This document shows, piece by piece, positions 8,384 through 20,800 of a stretch of DNA of 64,000 bases; the first letter of the stretch is position 1, and the number at the start of each line of letters is the position of its first letter. Source of the stretch: Sphingomonas sp. HMP9. GTDB lineage: Bacteria > Pseudomonadota > Alphaproteobacteria > Sphingomonadales > Sphingomonadaceae. The stretch spans positions 524,501 through 588,500 of the forward strand of contig NZ_AP022673.1 of NCBI RefSeq assembly GCF_013374115.1. Direction: 5' to 3'. The notes beneath the pieces are model-generated. The model did no database searches, was not told where the DNA came from, and worked only from the letters and a program-made list of their open reading frames with translations. The position numbers and the translations under genes were made by a program.

Positions 8384-9586
8384 TCAGCTTTGGTCGGCGG
8401 CGAGCACCTTGGTCGGGGCGATCTCGTCGACGCGACCCGCGAGGTCGAGCAGGTCGCGGTGGAGCCGACCCGCGGCAAAGGCGAGCCCGAACACGCGGCC
8501 CGACGCGTCGAAATCCAGGGTTGCCGCGGCGTCGCTACGGCGGAACCGATCGAGCGCGGTACCGAACATCCGATAGCAGGCTTCGACGTCGCTCCGGTCG
8601 ACCTTGCCGCGCATGCGCAGCGCCTCCGAACACCGGGTCGCCAGCGCGGCATGCGCGGTCAGCATCGCCGCCGATGGCTTGGCGAGCGCTGCCATTGCCA
8701 CCGGCGGCAGCGGTTCGTCGAGTGCGCGACCGCTCAGCACCAGGTCGTTGCGGATCCGCCAGAGCGTGCGCGGGACGGCGGCGGGAATACCGTGATCGGC
8801 AAGGCGCGAGGCTCGCTCGCGGTCGGCATCCTTCATCGCCAGCTCGACCGCGGCCAGCGCATGACGCAGCGCCGCGTGTTCGGGGGACGATGGCAGTGCG
8901 AGCCCGGCGGTCAGCGCGTCCGCCTGCGCGCGCAGCATCCGTTCGATATGGCTCAGCACGGCCAGCGTGCGCGCGATCACCACGCCGTGCGACCGCGCTG
9001 GTAATATGAACATCGCCGCCAGTACGCCGATCATGCCGCCGAGACCGATCTCGATGATGCGATCGCGGACGAACGTCTGCACCGGGGCACCCGGCGGCGC
9101 GCTGAGCAGCATGATTGCGGCGGTGACCGGCGCGATCCGCAACCGCGGCCGGACCGACGCCACGAGTGCCGCGATGCCGGTGACGGTGACGAGCACCAGT
9201 CCGAGTTCGAGCGTATCGGTCCGCCCGAGCGCCGCGCCGATCCCGCCGAGAACTGCACCGAGCAACGTCCCCAGCAACCGATCGGTCGCGGCGCCGAGCG
9301 TTCCCCCGATCGACGCCTGCATCACGATCAGCACGGTGAATACCGCCCAATATCCCTCGTGCAAGCCTAGCGTCTTGTACGCAACGAACGCCGCCGCCGT
9401 CCCCGCGATTACACGGACCGTATGACGCAGGCTATCCGCATTCCCGTTGAACAGAGCGCCTGGCCGGTATTTCAATGTCAGCGCTTTTCCTCCAAATTTC
9501 CGTAAAGTAGTTCGCCGGCGGTAATGCTCGTACCCGCAATCGTAAATCGCCATGATTCGCTTAGCGACAATCCGATTGGCTGACAT
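8384..9586 (-). CDS. FUSC/aromatic-acid-exporter-type membrane protein, start uncertain
   Basis: About 370-400 residues. The N-half is strongly hydrophobic (HEGYWAVFTVLIVMQASIGG, then GTLLGAVLGGIGAALG and SVRPRLRIAPVTAAIMLL) and the C-half is a soluble helical region, the build of FUSC/YccS/AaeB-like inner-membrane proteins involved in efflux of aromatic acids. Other starts are ATG 9553 or the TTG near 9472 beginning LKYRPGALFNGN. The first ~40 residues of the long form are read from a decayed IS3 sequence on the same strand, so the true start may be one of the later codons; GGAGG lies 13 nt before the TTG. The gene is followed by tesB. Confidence 0.8.
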   Translation of the reverse strand: MSANRIVAKRIMAIYDCGYEHYRRRTTLRKFGGKALTLKYRPGALFNGNADSLRHTVRVIAGTAAAFVAYKTLGLHEGYWAVFTVLIVMQASIGGTLGAATDRLLGTLLGAVLGGIGAALGRTDTLELGLVLVTVTGIAALVASVRPRLRIAPVTAAIMLLSAPPGAPVQTFVRDRIIEIGLGGMIGVLAAMFILPARSHGVVIARTLAVLSHIERMLRAQADALTAGLALPSSPEHAALRHALAAVELAMKDADRERASRLADHGIPAAVPRTLWRIRNDLVLSGRALDEPLPPVAMAALAKPSAAMLTAHAALATRCSEALRMRGKVDRSDVEACYRMFGTALDRFRRSDAAATLDFDASGRVFGLAFAAGRLHRDLLDLAGRVDEIAPTKVLAADQS

Positions 9587-9750
9587 TGTCGCCCTGCGGC
9601 CGATGGCTTCGCGTCAGTCTTATGCTCGCGCAGGACGCCAATGATCTGATTCTCGATAGATCGGCCATGCAGCATCACTTCTCCCCTTCTGACGAGATAA
9701 CTTACCAGTCGGATGAATTCTGCGGAGCAGGTCAGAGGAGATAACCGCAC
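9478..9750 (-). pseudogene. Relic of IS3-family transposase OrfA
   Basis: A 90-residue frame contains GRSIENQIIGVLREHKTDAK, which matches the conserved N-terminal helix-turn-helix of IS3-group OrfA proteins (typically RFSEEQIIGVLREHEAGAK). After that the similarity breaks up across frames; a KFGG/YGG-type segment is still recognisable at 9485-9500 in another frame. It is too short and decayed to encode a functional protein. It overlaps the 5' end of the FUSC gene and appears to have been captured next to or into that gene's leader. Confidence 0.6.
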
Positions 9751-10172
9751 CAGCTATACGTCGCGGGCTCCGCATCCTGCTCCGTACCGCCGTCATGATT
9801 GACTGCTCAAGTCAGCGGCAAACATGAACGGATGTCGGAAGTTGGAACGGCAAAAGCCGCACCGCGATGACCGAATGTGGGTCATTGCGCAGTTTTTAAG
9901 AGATCGGAGCGGGACTGGGCGGGCTCGACCGGTAACAGGAAGGCTATTGCCGGGGTCTCTCTAACCGCTTTCCGCGGGTCGACCGAGGTATCTGGCATAT
10001 CAAAACGAGTAGGAGAATGGTTCATTCTGAATCCTATTTCGGCTCTCACAGCCTCAGCCACAAATGTAATTAACTATCTACAACCTAAAGTTTCTATCCC
10101 GAACCAAACATGGGTCTTGTAAATTTATGAACTTAGAATGTAACAGAATTTAAGACAGTAGGCGGGGCGTAA
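9751..10172. other. Intergenic region with promoter of the secretion locus
   Basis: No convincing gene. The left part holds a dispersed repeat copy (9825-9886). From about 9990 to 10160 the base composition becomes markedly AT-rich (for example AATGTAATTAACTATC), unlike the surrounding coding DNA, which fits the promoter region of the TpsB-TpsA operon. An 81-codon plus-strand frame at 9877-10122 has no recognisable features. Confidence 0.5.
9825..9886 (+). repeat. Dispersed intergenic repeat, copy A
   Basis: Ordered blocks ATGAACG, CGGAAGTTGG, then about 26 nt later GACCGAATGTGGGTC. The same order and spacing recurs at 30953, 44561, 51962 and, weakly, 29131. Confidence 0.55.
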
Positions 10173-11867
10173 ATGACTACAGGATCAGCCAAGCGAGCGA
10201 ACGGCAGATCTTGTCCCCGGCCCGCCATATGGGGCGCCGCATTCACCGGCGTCGTTCTGCTATCCACGGCCGCAACGGCACAGGTTTCATCGCCCGCCGA
10301 TCAGGAACAGGCCCGTATCCGCGCGCAGCAGCAGGCGGCGGAACGGGCGGCGCGGGAGGCGGCGCCGGTCGCGACGATCGAGCGCGCCGCACCAGCGCCG
10401 CTGGGGCCCTTCCCGGTGGAGGCCAGCTGCTTCACGGTGCGCGATATCGTCGTCGAGAATGCGGCACGCGGTAAGCTGCGATGGGTGCCGGGTTTCGTCG
10501 CGCAGTATCGTGGGCGGTGCGTTGGGACCGCTGGTCTCGATTACATCATCCGCAGTCTGCAGGGCGCGTTCATCGAGCGTGGTCTGGTGACGACGCGTGC
10601 GGGTTTGCCCGAACAGGATTTGGCCAGCGGCACGCTGCGCATCGTCGTGGTGCCGGGCATCGTCGAGGGCATCCGGGTCAACAAGACAGACAGAGCTAAG
10701 GTGTGGGGGCGCGCGACGCCGGTTGGGCGCGGCGACCTCCTCGATCTTCGTGCGCTCGAGCAGGGGCTGGAGCAGATGCGCAGCGTTCCCGGTCGAACCG
10801 TCGGCGTCGACATCGTGCCGGGGGATGCACCGGGCCAGTCGGTTCTGGACGTCACGGTAGACCAGGCGCGGCCGATTGCCGGATCGCTGTCGATCAACAA
10901 CTTCGCCGGCGAGCGGGTCGGTCGCTATCAGGGCTCGGCGCAGATTGCCGAACTCGGGCAGCTGGGCTTTTCGGAGGTCATCAGCGCCTATTACAACCGC
11001 CGAACGGATTCGCCGGGCGTGCCTGCCGACAGCCGCGGCGTCGGCGGCTCGATCTCCGTGCCGGCCGGGTGGTGGACGTTCAACGCGAGCGGCTCCGCCA
11101 ATCGTTACAGCCAGACCGTCAACGGTGAAGTCAGCAGCTTCGGGACACGCGGCACGCTCGACCGGGTCGCGATCGGTGCTGAGCGGGTCTTCTACCGCGA
11201 TCAGACGACCAAGGACTCGATCAGCGTCGGGCTGGCCCGGCGATGGGGTCGCAACTTCATCAACGACGTCGAGATCGGCATCCAGCGGCAGGATCTCACC
11301 GATCTCGAAGTGCGCCTGATCGACCGGCGCACGTTCGGCGCGGCGCGCTTCGACGGGTCGGTGGGCGTCCGGTTCGGTCTCGGGATCCTCGGGGCGCAGA
11401 AGCAGCCGGACGATCGGCCCGATGCGCTGCCGAGCGCACGGTACCGGATCGTCAGTGCCGACTTCGGGCTGTTCGTGCCCTTGGGGCAGGGCTTCATCGA
11501 CGGATACCGTGCCGAGTTTCACGGGCAGGTCAGCGACCGGAACCTGTTCGGCTCCGACCTCATACAGATCGGCGGTCCGTACACGATCCGTGGCCTCGAT
11601 ACCGACACGGCGGAATTGGGGCGAGACGGCTTCTACCTTCGCCAGGAGCTGGGTGCCAAAATCACCGATGGGTTCCGTCCGTATGTCCTGTTCGACATGG
11701 GCGAGGTCCGCAAAGGGACCGGCGCGCGCGGCGGCGCCGGCCTCGGGCTGAGGGCGCGGCGTGGGCCGTTCTTCGTCGACGTATTCGGGGCGCGTCCGGT
11801 GTTCGGGCGCCAGATCCCCAATCGCAACCGCGTTCGGTTCGGCCTTTCCGCCGGTGTAGGATTTTGA
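10173..11867 (+). CDS. TpsB-type outer-membrane transporter (ShlB/FhaC/CdiB family)
   Basis: 564 residues. A signal peptide (ends about residue 36, TAATAQ) is followed by an Arg/Gln/Ala-rich helix (residues 45-65), a POTRA region (FTVRDIVVENA, RSLQGAFIERGLVTTRAGLPEQD, then GTLRIVVVPGIVEGIRV) and a C-terminal 16-strand barrel. The conserved L6 motif is present as IGGPYTIRGLD near residue 467 (VRGY/F-type in Omp85 proteins), and the protein ends SAGVGF with terminal Phe. It exports one cognate TpsA exoprotein through the outer membrane. The TpsA gene starts 2 bp after the stop, so the two form one transcript. The order B-A-small ORF matches the cdiBAI arrangement of E. coli. Confidence 0.93.
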   Translation: MTTGSAKRANGRSCPRPAIWGAAFTGVVLLSTAATAQVSSPADQEQARIRAQQQAAERAAREAAPVATIERAAPAPLGPFPVEASCFTVRDIVVENAARGKLRWVPGFVAQYRGRCVGTAGLDYIIRSLQGAFIERGLVTTRAGLPEQDLASGTLRIVVVPGIVEGIRVNKTDRAKVWGRATPVGRGDLLDLRALEQGLEQMRSVPGRTVGVDIVPGDAPGQSVLDVTVDQARPIAGSLSINNFAGERVGRYQGSAQIAELGQLGFSEVISAYYNRRTDSPGVPADSRGVGGSISVPAGWWTFNASGSANRYSQTVNGEVSSFGTRGTLDRVAIGAERVFYRDQTTKDSISVGLARRWGRNFINDVEIGIQRQDLTDLEVRLIDRRTFGAARFDGSVGVRFGLGILGAQKQPDDRPDALPSARYRIVSADFGLFVPLGQGFIDGYRAEFHGQVSDRNLFGSDLIQIGGPYTIRGLDTDTAELGRDGFYLRQELGAKITDGFRPYVLFDMGEVRKGTGARGGAGLGLRARRGPFFVDVFGARPVFGRQIPNRNRVRFGLSAGVGF

Positions 11868-11869
11868 GC

Positions 11870-14800
11870 ATGACCAAGCTGACCTTCGCCGTGCTGCGTC
11901 GCCGGATGCGTTCGGCGAGCGCGCTGTCCCCGCTCGGCGGCGGCGCGGGGCTCGCGGCGCTGTTGTTGGTCGCGACGGTGCCGGCACGGGGCCAAGACGG
12001 CGGTGCGCCTAATCCCGTCGTCCCGGTGCCCGGTGGCGCGACGCATCTTGAGTACGGCGCGAACGGCGTGCCAGTGGTCAAGATCGCAGCGCCGGACGCA
12101 AGAGGGACCAGCTACAATCGCTATCAGGCGTTCAACGTCGACGCGCGCGGTGTCGTGCTCAACAACAGCGACAAGATCGTCCAGAGCCGGCTCGCAGGCT
12201 ATATCGACGGCAACGCGCAGCTGAAGGCATCGGGCGGGGCGTCGCTGATCGTCAACGAGGTGGTCGCCGCCAATCCGTCTAGCCTGCGCGGCTATATCGA
12301 GGTTGCCGGCAAGACCGCCGATCTGGTGCTCGCCAATCCCTACGGCATCTCGTGCAACGGTTGCGGTTTCGTCAACGCGCCGCGCGTGACGCTCGCCGCT
12401 GCGCAACCGCTGGTCGACGGCGCCGGCGCGCTCAGCGGATTCCGGACGGCGACCGGTACGATCGACGTGTCCGGCAGCGGGCTCGATGCGACGAATGCGC
12501 GGCTCGACCTGTTCGCGCGCGCCGTCTCGATCAACGCCGGCCTGTATGCGGATACCGTGACCGCCAGCCTCGGTGCGGGCGACATCACGCGCGACGGTGA
12601 CATCGTCGTAGTTGGGCAGCGGACCGCAGCACAGCCGAGCCAGCCCGCCTTTGCGCTCGACGTGGCGGCGATCGGCGGGATGTATGCGCGCTCGATCAAG
12701 CTGATCGGCACCGAGCGCGGGCTCGGCGTCAACGTCGCAGGCGATCTCGCGGGCCTCGAACAGGGCGTGACGCTGTCGTTCGATGGCAGGATATCGGTGC
12801 CCGGTGCGATCACGGCGAAGACCGCCGTCGCGATCGAGACCGCTGGTGCGCTCGACGTCGCCGGCCAGATCTACGGCGAAGGCACGACGATGCTGAACGG
12901 TGCGAGCCTGACGGGCAACGGCCTGATCGGCAGTGGCGGCGATCTCACCGTCACGACCGGTGCGCTGAGCAGCGGTGGCACGCTCGCCGCCGGCCTGACC
13001 CGTGACGGACGTGTCACGCAGGCTGGCACGTTGCGGCTCGACGTCGGCGGCACGGCGGCGCTGACGGGGCGAGTGTTGGCGCGCGACGCCGTGTCGTTGA
13101 CGGCGAGCACCATCGTCAACCACGGACTTGCGAGCGGCGGGACGCTGACGTTGCGCACCGCGACGCTCGACAATGGCGGCGGCACGATCGATGCGCGGAT
13201 GGCGCTCGACGCGCAGGCGGGCGCGGTCAGCAATATCGGCGGCGTGATCCAGTCCGGCGGCGCGCTGGCACTCACCGGCAGCAGCTTGGCGAACGATCGT
13301 GGCGCGGTGCTGGCGCTCGGCAGCGGCGCGCTGACGCTGGGCTTTACCGGCGCGATCGGTGGCAGCAGTGGGCAGATCGGCGGCAATGGCGATGTGTCGG
13401 TCAGGGCGGGCGCGCTCGGCATCGACGGCGTGGCGGGCAGCATCACGGCGAGCAAGGCGCTCGATCTCAATGTCGACGGCGATTTTACGATTACCGGCAA
13501 CGGTCTGGTCGCGGGCGGCGGTGCGACGACGGCCAATGTCGGCGCGCTCGGCGTCATCGAAGGCGGCTTGCAGGGCGGCAGTGCACTGACCGTGCGCGCA
13601 GGCTCGGTCACGATCGGCAGTGGTGGCCAGGTCAGCGGTGGCAGCGTGATTGCCGACACGGTCGGTACGATGACGAACGCCGGCCTGATAGCGAGCGCAG
13701 GACGGGTCGACCTGACCGCCGCCACGCTGACGAACACCGGCACAATTTCGGGCAATGGCGGCGCGAGCCTGAAGGCTGCGGGGGTCGTCGCGCAGGACGC
13801 TCTGGTCGCGTCCGACGGCGCTATCGACATAAACGCCGGAGCATTCACCTCGCGTGGCGGCACGGTCGAAGCGGGTGGGGCGCTCGGCGTCACCGCCGGA
13901 TCGGTGGCGCTCGATCGCGCCAGCCTGACCGCGCTCGGATCGGGCACGCTGACGCTGGCAAGCCGGAGCGCGTTGACCGCATCCGGCTCACGCATCGGCA
14001 GCAACGGCACCGTCGCGATCGGCGCCACGACGCTGGCGTTCACCGACAGTCGGATCACCGCGCTAGGTGCGCTCGCGCTCGATGCTACGGCGGGCGACCT
14101 TGCGTTCGGTAGTGGCGCGACGATCGAGAATGGCGGCGACCTGACGCTGACAGCGACGGGCACGCTGAGCCACACCGCCGATATCGTTGGCCGCGGACAG
14201 AATCTGACGCTGCGCGCGGCGACGATCGACAACCGCGGCGGTGTCATACTGCATCTCGGCACCGGCACGCTCGCACTGACTGGAACCGGCGCGATCGACA
14301 ATAGCGGCGGTCGGATCGCAACCAATGGCGCGCTGTCGCTGATCGCCGGCACGTTCGCCAACACCGGTGGCACGCTCACCTCGGCGGGCGGCGCCGGACT
14401 TACGATCGCCAGCGATCTGGCGAACGAGAATGGCCTGATCGCAGCGGGCGGCGGCCTCACGCTTCGGGCCGGTGCGACCCGCAACGCCAGAGGATCGTTC
14501 GAAGCCGCCGGCCCGCTGGACGCGCGTCTTACCGCGCTCGACGGCGGTACGTTTATCGCGACCGGTTCGGCGGGAACGCTGACGCTCGACGTCCGCGATG
14601 CGATCAGCGGTTCGGTCCTGGTCGGCGCCACCACCGATGGCACCGTTACCGCGAGTTCGCTCAACCTTGCCAGCGGGTCGCGCCTGACGGCGGGCGGGAT
14701 GCTAACGGTCGGCGCGCGCGACGGGGATATCGCGCTGGCGGGGGGCACACTCGATGCGGCGAAGCTTGCGCTGACCTCGGCGCGCGCGATCCTCACCGGC

Positions 14801-17800
14801 GATGGCGGATTGATCCAGTCGACCGGCGCGACGACGATCGCGGCGGACTCGCTGACCACGAGTGGTGGGCGCGTTGTCGCGGGCGGCAAGCTCGACGTGA
14901 ACGCGAGCACGCTGGATAATCGCAACGGTTTGCTGGCGTCGGGCGCCGATGGCGCGACCTTCACCGTCAACACGCTGGCCAACGATCGCGGCACGCTCGG
15001 CGGCGACGGGTCCGTCGTCGTGACGGCGACGAGCGTCGACAATGGGGCAGGCACGCTTGCGGCAGGCGGCGACCTGACGCTGTCGACCGCAGGCCTGGTC
15101 AACGCCACCGGCGGGCAGATCTGGGCGGATCGCGATGCGCGGGTGACTGCGACGGGCACGCTCGCTAACCGCGGGAGCATCGCCGCTGCACGCGACCTGA
15201 CCGTCAAGGCTGGCGCACTCGACGGCGGCAGCGGAGTCGGCGCCGGCACGCTCGCCGGCGGCCGACTGCTCGACATCAACTCGGGCGGCGGCACGTTCGG
15301 GCGGCTCGTCGCACCGACCGCGCTGACGCTCGGCATAACCGGTGATTTGACCAATGCCGCTGGCGAGACGATCGCGACGCAGGGTGCGCTGACGCTCAAC
15401 ATCGGTGGCAGCTTTACTAACGCGGGCACGGTGCAAGGCGGCACCGCGATCGGCATCGCCACGGGTGGATCGATCGCCAACCAGGCCAGCGGCACGATCG
15501 CCGCGCCGACGCTGACGCTGACGGCCGGGACGACCTTCGATAACCAAGGGCTCCTCAACGGCGGGGCTGTATCGGCGACCGCGGCACAGATCGCCAATGG
15601 TGGCGCGATCTTCGGCGACAGCGTCGCGTTGTCCGGCACTGGCGGCATCGTCAACGCGGGCGACAGCGCGGTGATCGCCACCCGGAGCGGCCTCCTGTCG
15701 CTCTCGAGCGGTGGCGACATCGTCAACCGCGATGGCGCGCTGCTCTACAGTCTCGGCAATCTGGTCGTCACCGGCGTTGGTGAAGCGGGGCGTGCTGGCT
15801 CGCTGCAGAACCTCTCCTCCGACATTCAGGCGCAAGGCGACATCGCGATCGCCGCGACCCGCCTGCTCAACGATCGTACCGTGTTCACCACCGAAGAGGC
15901 GCTCGTCTCCAGTCGAGACGTCGAGACGATCGACAACCGCAATCGGCGCAACAGGACCATAACCCAGTATCTGGAGACGATCACCGACACAAAGATCCTT
16001 GCCGACAGCGGGCAAGCCCGGATCATCGGCACCAATGTCACGATCGATGCCGACAGCGTCACCAACCGCCTGTCCACCATCAGCGCAGCGGGCAATCTCG
16101 GGGTCGGCGCCGCCGCCGTGACCAACACGGCGTTCACCGGGTACTACACCACCAAGCAGGACGGCGTGATCCTCGGCCAGACGCGCAGTTGCCCCTTCTT
16201 GATCGGGTGCGGCGATTGGCGGACGCGAACGACGACGCCGCTTAATACCGTCGATGCGCAGGCGACCTTCACGACCCCGTCGACGATCACCGCGCAGGGC
16301 ACGCTGACGATCGACGCGGTCACGATCGACAATCTCGTCCTGACCCCGGATGGCAGCACCGCGGACATCTTCGCCGCCAGTGCGCGGCCCGGTGCCGTGA
16401 CGGCGGGTGGCGCCGTGAACGTCGTGACGCCGGGTGCGGTCGTCGCACCCGGCGGCGCGCCCGGCGCCATCGCCGGCACCGCGATCGATCCGACCTTCGG
16501 GTTCGCGGTCAAGCCACCGATCGATCGCGCGAGCGGCGGTGCGGGTAGCGCGACGCTCGATCTGGGCGGACTGTTCCAGTTCGCGGGGTCGAGTTCGCAG
16601 GTGCTGGTCCAGGCGGACCCGCGGTTCAACAATTACGACACCTTCCTCTCTAGCGACTATTTTCTCGACAAGCTCGGCTATGATCCGTCGCGCGTGCAGC
16701 GCCGGCTCGGCGACGGGCTTTACGAGCAGCAACTGATCGCGAACCAGCTTGTCGCGCTGGTCGGCGCGCAGCGACTGGTCGGCTATGGCGACAATCAGGG
16801 CCAGTATCGCGCGCTGCTCGATGCGGGCGCGACCTTCACAAAGACCTATAATCTGGCGCTCGGCGTATCTCTCTCGCCGACACAGATGGCGACACTGACC
16901 AGCGACATCGTGCTGCTCGTGGAAACCACCGTCCAGACCCCGTCGGGACCGCAGACGGTGCTCGCGCCGCGCGTCTATCTGACCAAGGCCGCCGCCGGCG
17001 ATCTGACCAGCGGGGGCGCCATCATCGCAGGGCGCGATATTCAGCTGCGTGCATCGGACTCGCTGACCAATGCGGGCGTCATCCGTGCGAGCGCCAGCGG
17101 CACGCTGGTCGGCGGCACGATCGTCAACAGCGGACGGCTGGATCTGGGCAGCCGCGGCATCGTCTCGGCGAGCGGCGACCTGATCGATCGTGGCGGTGCG
17201 ATCACCGGCGGCGACCTGACGCTGGCGGCGGGCCGCGATCTGACGCTCGCACCGGTCGCGACGACGCGCACCGTCGCGACGCGCTACTATGGCGGACGTT
17301 CGGACCAGCAGGTCTCGCTGACGACGACGACGACCAATCGCGGCAGCGATATCGCCGCGACGGGCAATCTCGATCTGCTCGCGGGGCGAACGCTGTCGGT
17401 CACCGGCGCGAGCGCGGCGGCAGGCGGCAATCTGGTCGCTTCCGTCGGCCAGAACATCGCGATCGGCAGCGCGACCGACAGCGGCACCGCGTTTGCGATC
17501 GGCCGCGAGGGCAAGACGCTGTTCACGCAAACCCAGACCGAAAGCAGCAATGTCCTGTCGGATCTGCGGGCGGGCGGCAACGTCACGCTGGCGACGCCGG
17601 GTGCGCTGGCGGTAAACGGCGGTACGATCACGGCGGGCAGGGCACTTACGGTGGACGCCGGCAGCATCGGCGTGACCGGTGTGGTCGACAGCACGCAGCT
17701 GCAACGCGACACGCAGAAGACCTCGAGCGGCTTCCTGTCCTCTACCAAGACCACCACGGCCTATACCGGCACCGATCAGAGCGTCGTCGCCTCGACGCTG

Positions 17801-20800
17801 TCGGGCGACACCGTCGCGCTCCGCAGCGCGGGCGACACGCGAATTGCTGGTTCCAACGTCGTCGCGGACAACGGCGTATCGATCGCCGCGGGTGGCGCGA
17901 TCGACGTCGGAACGCTAACCGCGACCGACACCGAACTGCAATCGACACGGGTCAAGAAGAGCGGCCTGTCGATCGATGGCGGCGGGCTGTTCCTCGGCGT
18001 CGCCAAGAACCGCAACGACGTGAACACGACCAGCGTCACGAACACCGGCTCGCTGATCGGTTCGACTACCGGCGATGTGACGCTCGATGCCGGTCGCGCG
18101 CTCACCGTGACCGGCAGCCAGGTGACCGGCACGGGTCTCACCCGGCTGACCGGCGAAAGCGTCGCGATCCGCAATGCGACCGACGTGACGACCACCGACA
18201 CGCTCAACAAATCGTCGAGCATCGGCTTCAGCGTCGGCGCGCAAAGCCCCGTGCTGAGCGGGTTGCAGGGTGTTCGCGATTCTGGGCGCATCCTCGGCAA
18301 CGCCAACACGAACGCGCGGACCAGCGCGGTGACCGGGCTCGCAGGCGGACTGGCCGCGTACAACGCCGCGGATGCGCTCAAGGACGGCGTTACCAATCTC
18401 GCGGCGGTCGGCGTCAGCTTCGGCGTGTCGAGCAGCAAGGCGACCTCGAACACGCGCGACGAGACCAATGTCGCGAGCCGGATCGCCGGCAACGACGTGG
18501 CGATCGCGGCACGCGGCGCGGGTGCAGCCTCGACGATCGCGGTGCAGGGCAGTGAGGTCACGGCGGCGCGCAACCTGTCGCTGACCGCACCGGGTGCGAT
18601 CACGCTCACGTCAGGCACCGAGACCGACACGGTGGAGCAACAGAACAAGTCCTCCGGTTTCTCGGTCGGCGTCCAGCTCGGCCTGTCCGGCGGCGTTACC
18701 CCGAACGCGTCGTTCAATGCAGGCAAGGGGAGCGCGAGTGGCACCGACGTGCGCCACGTCGAGAGCGTCCTCAGCGCCGGCAACGCGGTCTCGATCGCGA
18801 CACCCGACGCGCTGACGCTGCGTGGCGCTCAGGTGATCGGCAACCGCGTCGACGTGAACGCGGGTTCGCTCGCGATCGTCAGCGAACAGGACCGCGCCAC
18901 GTACGCCGAGCGCCAGCGCAATCTCGGCCTTTCCGTGAGCGCCGATATCAGCGGTGCCGGCCGAAAGCTCGGTGGCAACCTGACCAACAGCAGCCAGACC
19001 GGCGACTTCGCCAGCGTGCGCGAGCAATCGGGCATCTACGCTGGTCAGGGTGGCTACGGCATCACCGTCGCTGGTAACACGAAACTGGTCGGCGGCGTTA
19101 TCGCTAGCGAGACTGCGGCGGCGCAGAACCGGCTGACGACGGGCACGCTGACCGCCAGCGACATCGCCAACCGCGAACAGTACAAGGCAAGTTCGCTCAG
19201 CGTCGGTGGCGGCATCGGCGGCGTCGGCAAGGACGGGAACGGGAAGTCGACCGCCCCCGGCACACCGGGAAGCACGCTACCGGGCATCTCTACGGGCATC
19301 GGCATGATCAGCGCCACCCCACCAGTCGCACTAGGCGCATCGGGCAAGCAGTCCGGTACGACCTATTCTGCGATAGCGCCGGGCGCGATCGACATAACGT
19401 CGGGCGATACTGCCAGCCGCATCGTGGCGGCGACGATCGGGCGTGACACGACAGGCTCCAATGCCGGTGCACTGACCCAGCAATACGACGCGAACAAGCG
19501 CGAAGAAATCGCGCTTGGTTTCGCAGCAGCGACGCAGCTTGCCAATCAGACGGGCACCTTCTTCGCCAATCGGGCGGCAGAAGAGCAGCAGGCACGGTTG
19601 AAGGCTGACGAAGCGCAGGGGCAGTTGGCCCGCGGGTCGGATATGGCGGGCAATCCGCTAACAGATGCCGCGCGCGAGCAACTGAGTCGGACGGTCGTGG
19701 CAGAGACGGATCGCGCGCGGAATCTGCGCGACAGCTTCGGTGCGGGAAGTGCGGCGCGGGTCATAGCGACTGCAATCAACGGGGCTGCTGGAAGCAACGT
19801 CACCGGCAGCTTCACCGGACTTGTCCAAAGCGCGGCCGCGAACGTCATTCAAAGCCTGGCTGTGACCCAGGTGAAGTCGATCGCCGACAGCTTGCAGAAC
19901 ACGCGGGGCGACGCCTCCGTACAGAGCGAAACAGTCCGAGCGGCGTTGCAGGCGGTCGTCGGTTGCGCCGGCGGGGCAGCTGGCGGCGGCGGGTGCGGCA
20001 GCGGAGCTACGGGGGCGGCTACCAGCGTCGTTCTGAACTACCTGCTGACAAGCTACGCCGATGCGAAGCCGGCGATCGATCCAGTGACGGGCCGGCCGGC
20101 CGAACGCGCGCTGCAGGATCAGGAAGCGCGCAAGAACCTCGTTGCTACGGTCGTTGCTGGCGTCGCCGCCGGTAGTGGGCTCGACATTTCGACCGCTGCA
20201 CTCGCTGCGCAAACTGAGACTGAGAACAACGATCTCGGTGGTGCGCGCACTTGCAGGATCGCATCACCGAACTGCAAGGGCCCGCCGATCGATCAGTATC
20301 TGGCCAAGCCTGAGGTCCGCAACCTCGTGGCTATGCTGAAGCTGACCGACGCACAGGCCCGTGCCTGTCTGCAGCCCGGACCTGAATGCGCTTCGGTCGC
20401 GAACTATCGACGCGGGCTGATCGCTGAACTGTCGCGCGACGGGTCGGCCAATCCTGACGACGTTGCAAGAGTCCAGGCGGCGGGCCTGAGTGAACTGGGC
20501 GGCATTACGGCGCAGGCCGAGGCCGATCGGCAGTATATGAAAGCACTTCGCTCCAGCGATCCGACGCTGGCCGACAAGCTTGCTGAGCAGTCGCTCGCAG
20601 TACGCACGCTCGTCTATCAAGACGTCGTCAACAATGCTGGCGACAACGTGGTCGGGCGTCTCTCCGCCGGAGTGCTCGGAACGCTGTTCGACGAAGATAC
20701 GCTTGCCGACATGTACTTGGCTAAAAAGAGCGACGCGGCCGGCGAACGGCATGGTGCCTTTGACGAAGCGCTCGCGCGGTTCGGCGCAAACGCGACCAAC

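Noticed and set aside
12871-15726. 951-codon minus-strand frame rich in Pro/Ser/Val
   Set aside because: Also antisense of TpsA repeats; proline-rich pattern mirrors Gly-rich codons on the sense strand.
14702-17704. 1000-codon minus-strand frame inside the TpsA gene
   Set aside because: Antisense of the repeat region of TpsA; composition is low-complexity and Arg-rich.
12900-17900. Possible CRISPR or tandem DNA repeats
   Set aside because: The periodicity is at protein level (beta-helix units) with variable DNA; no constant repeat-spacer pattern.
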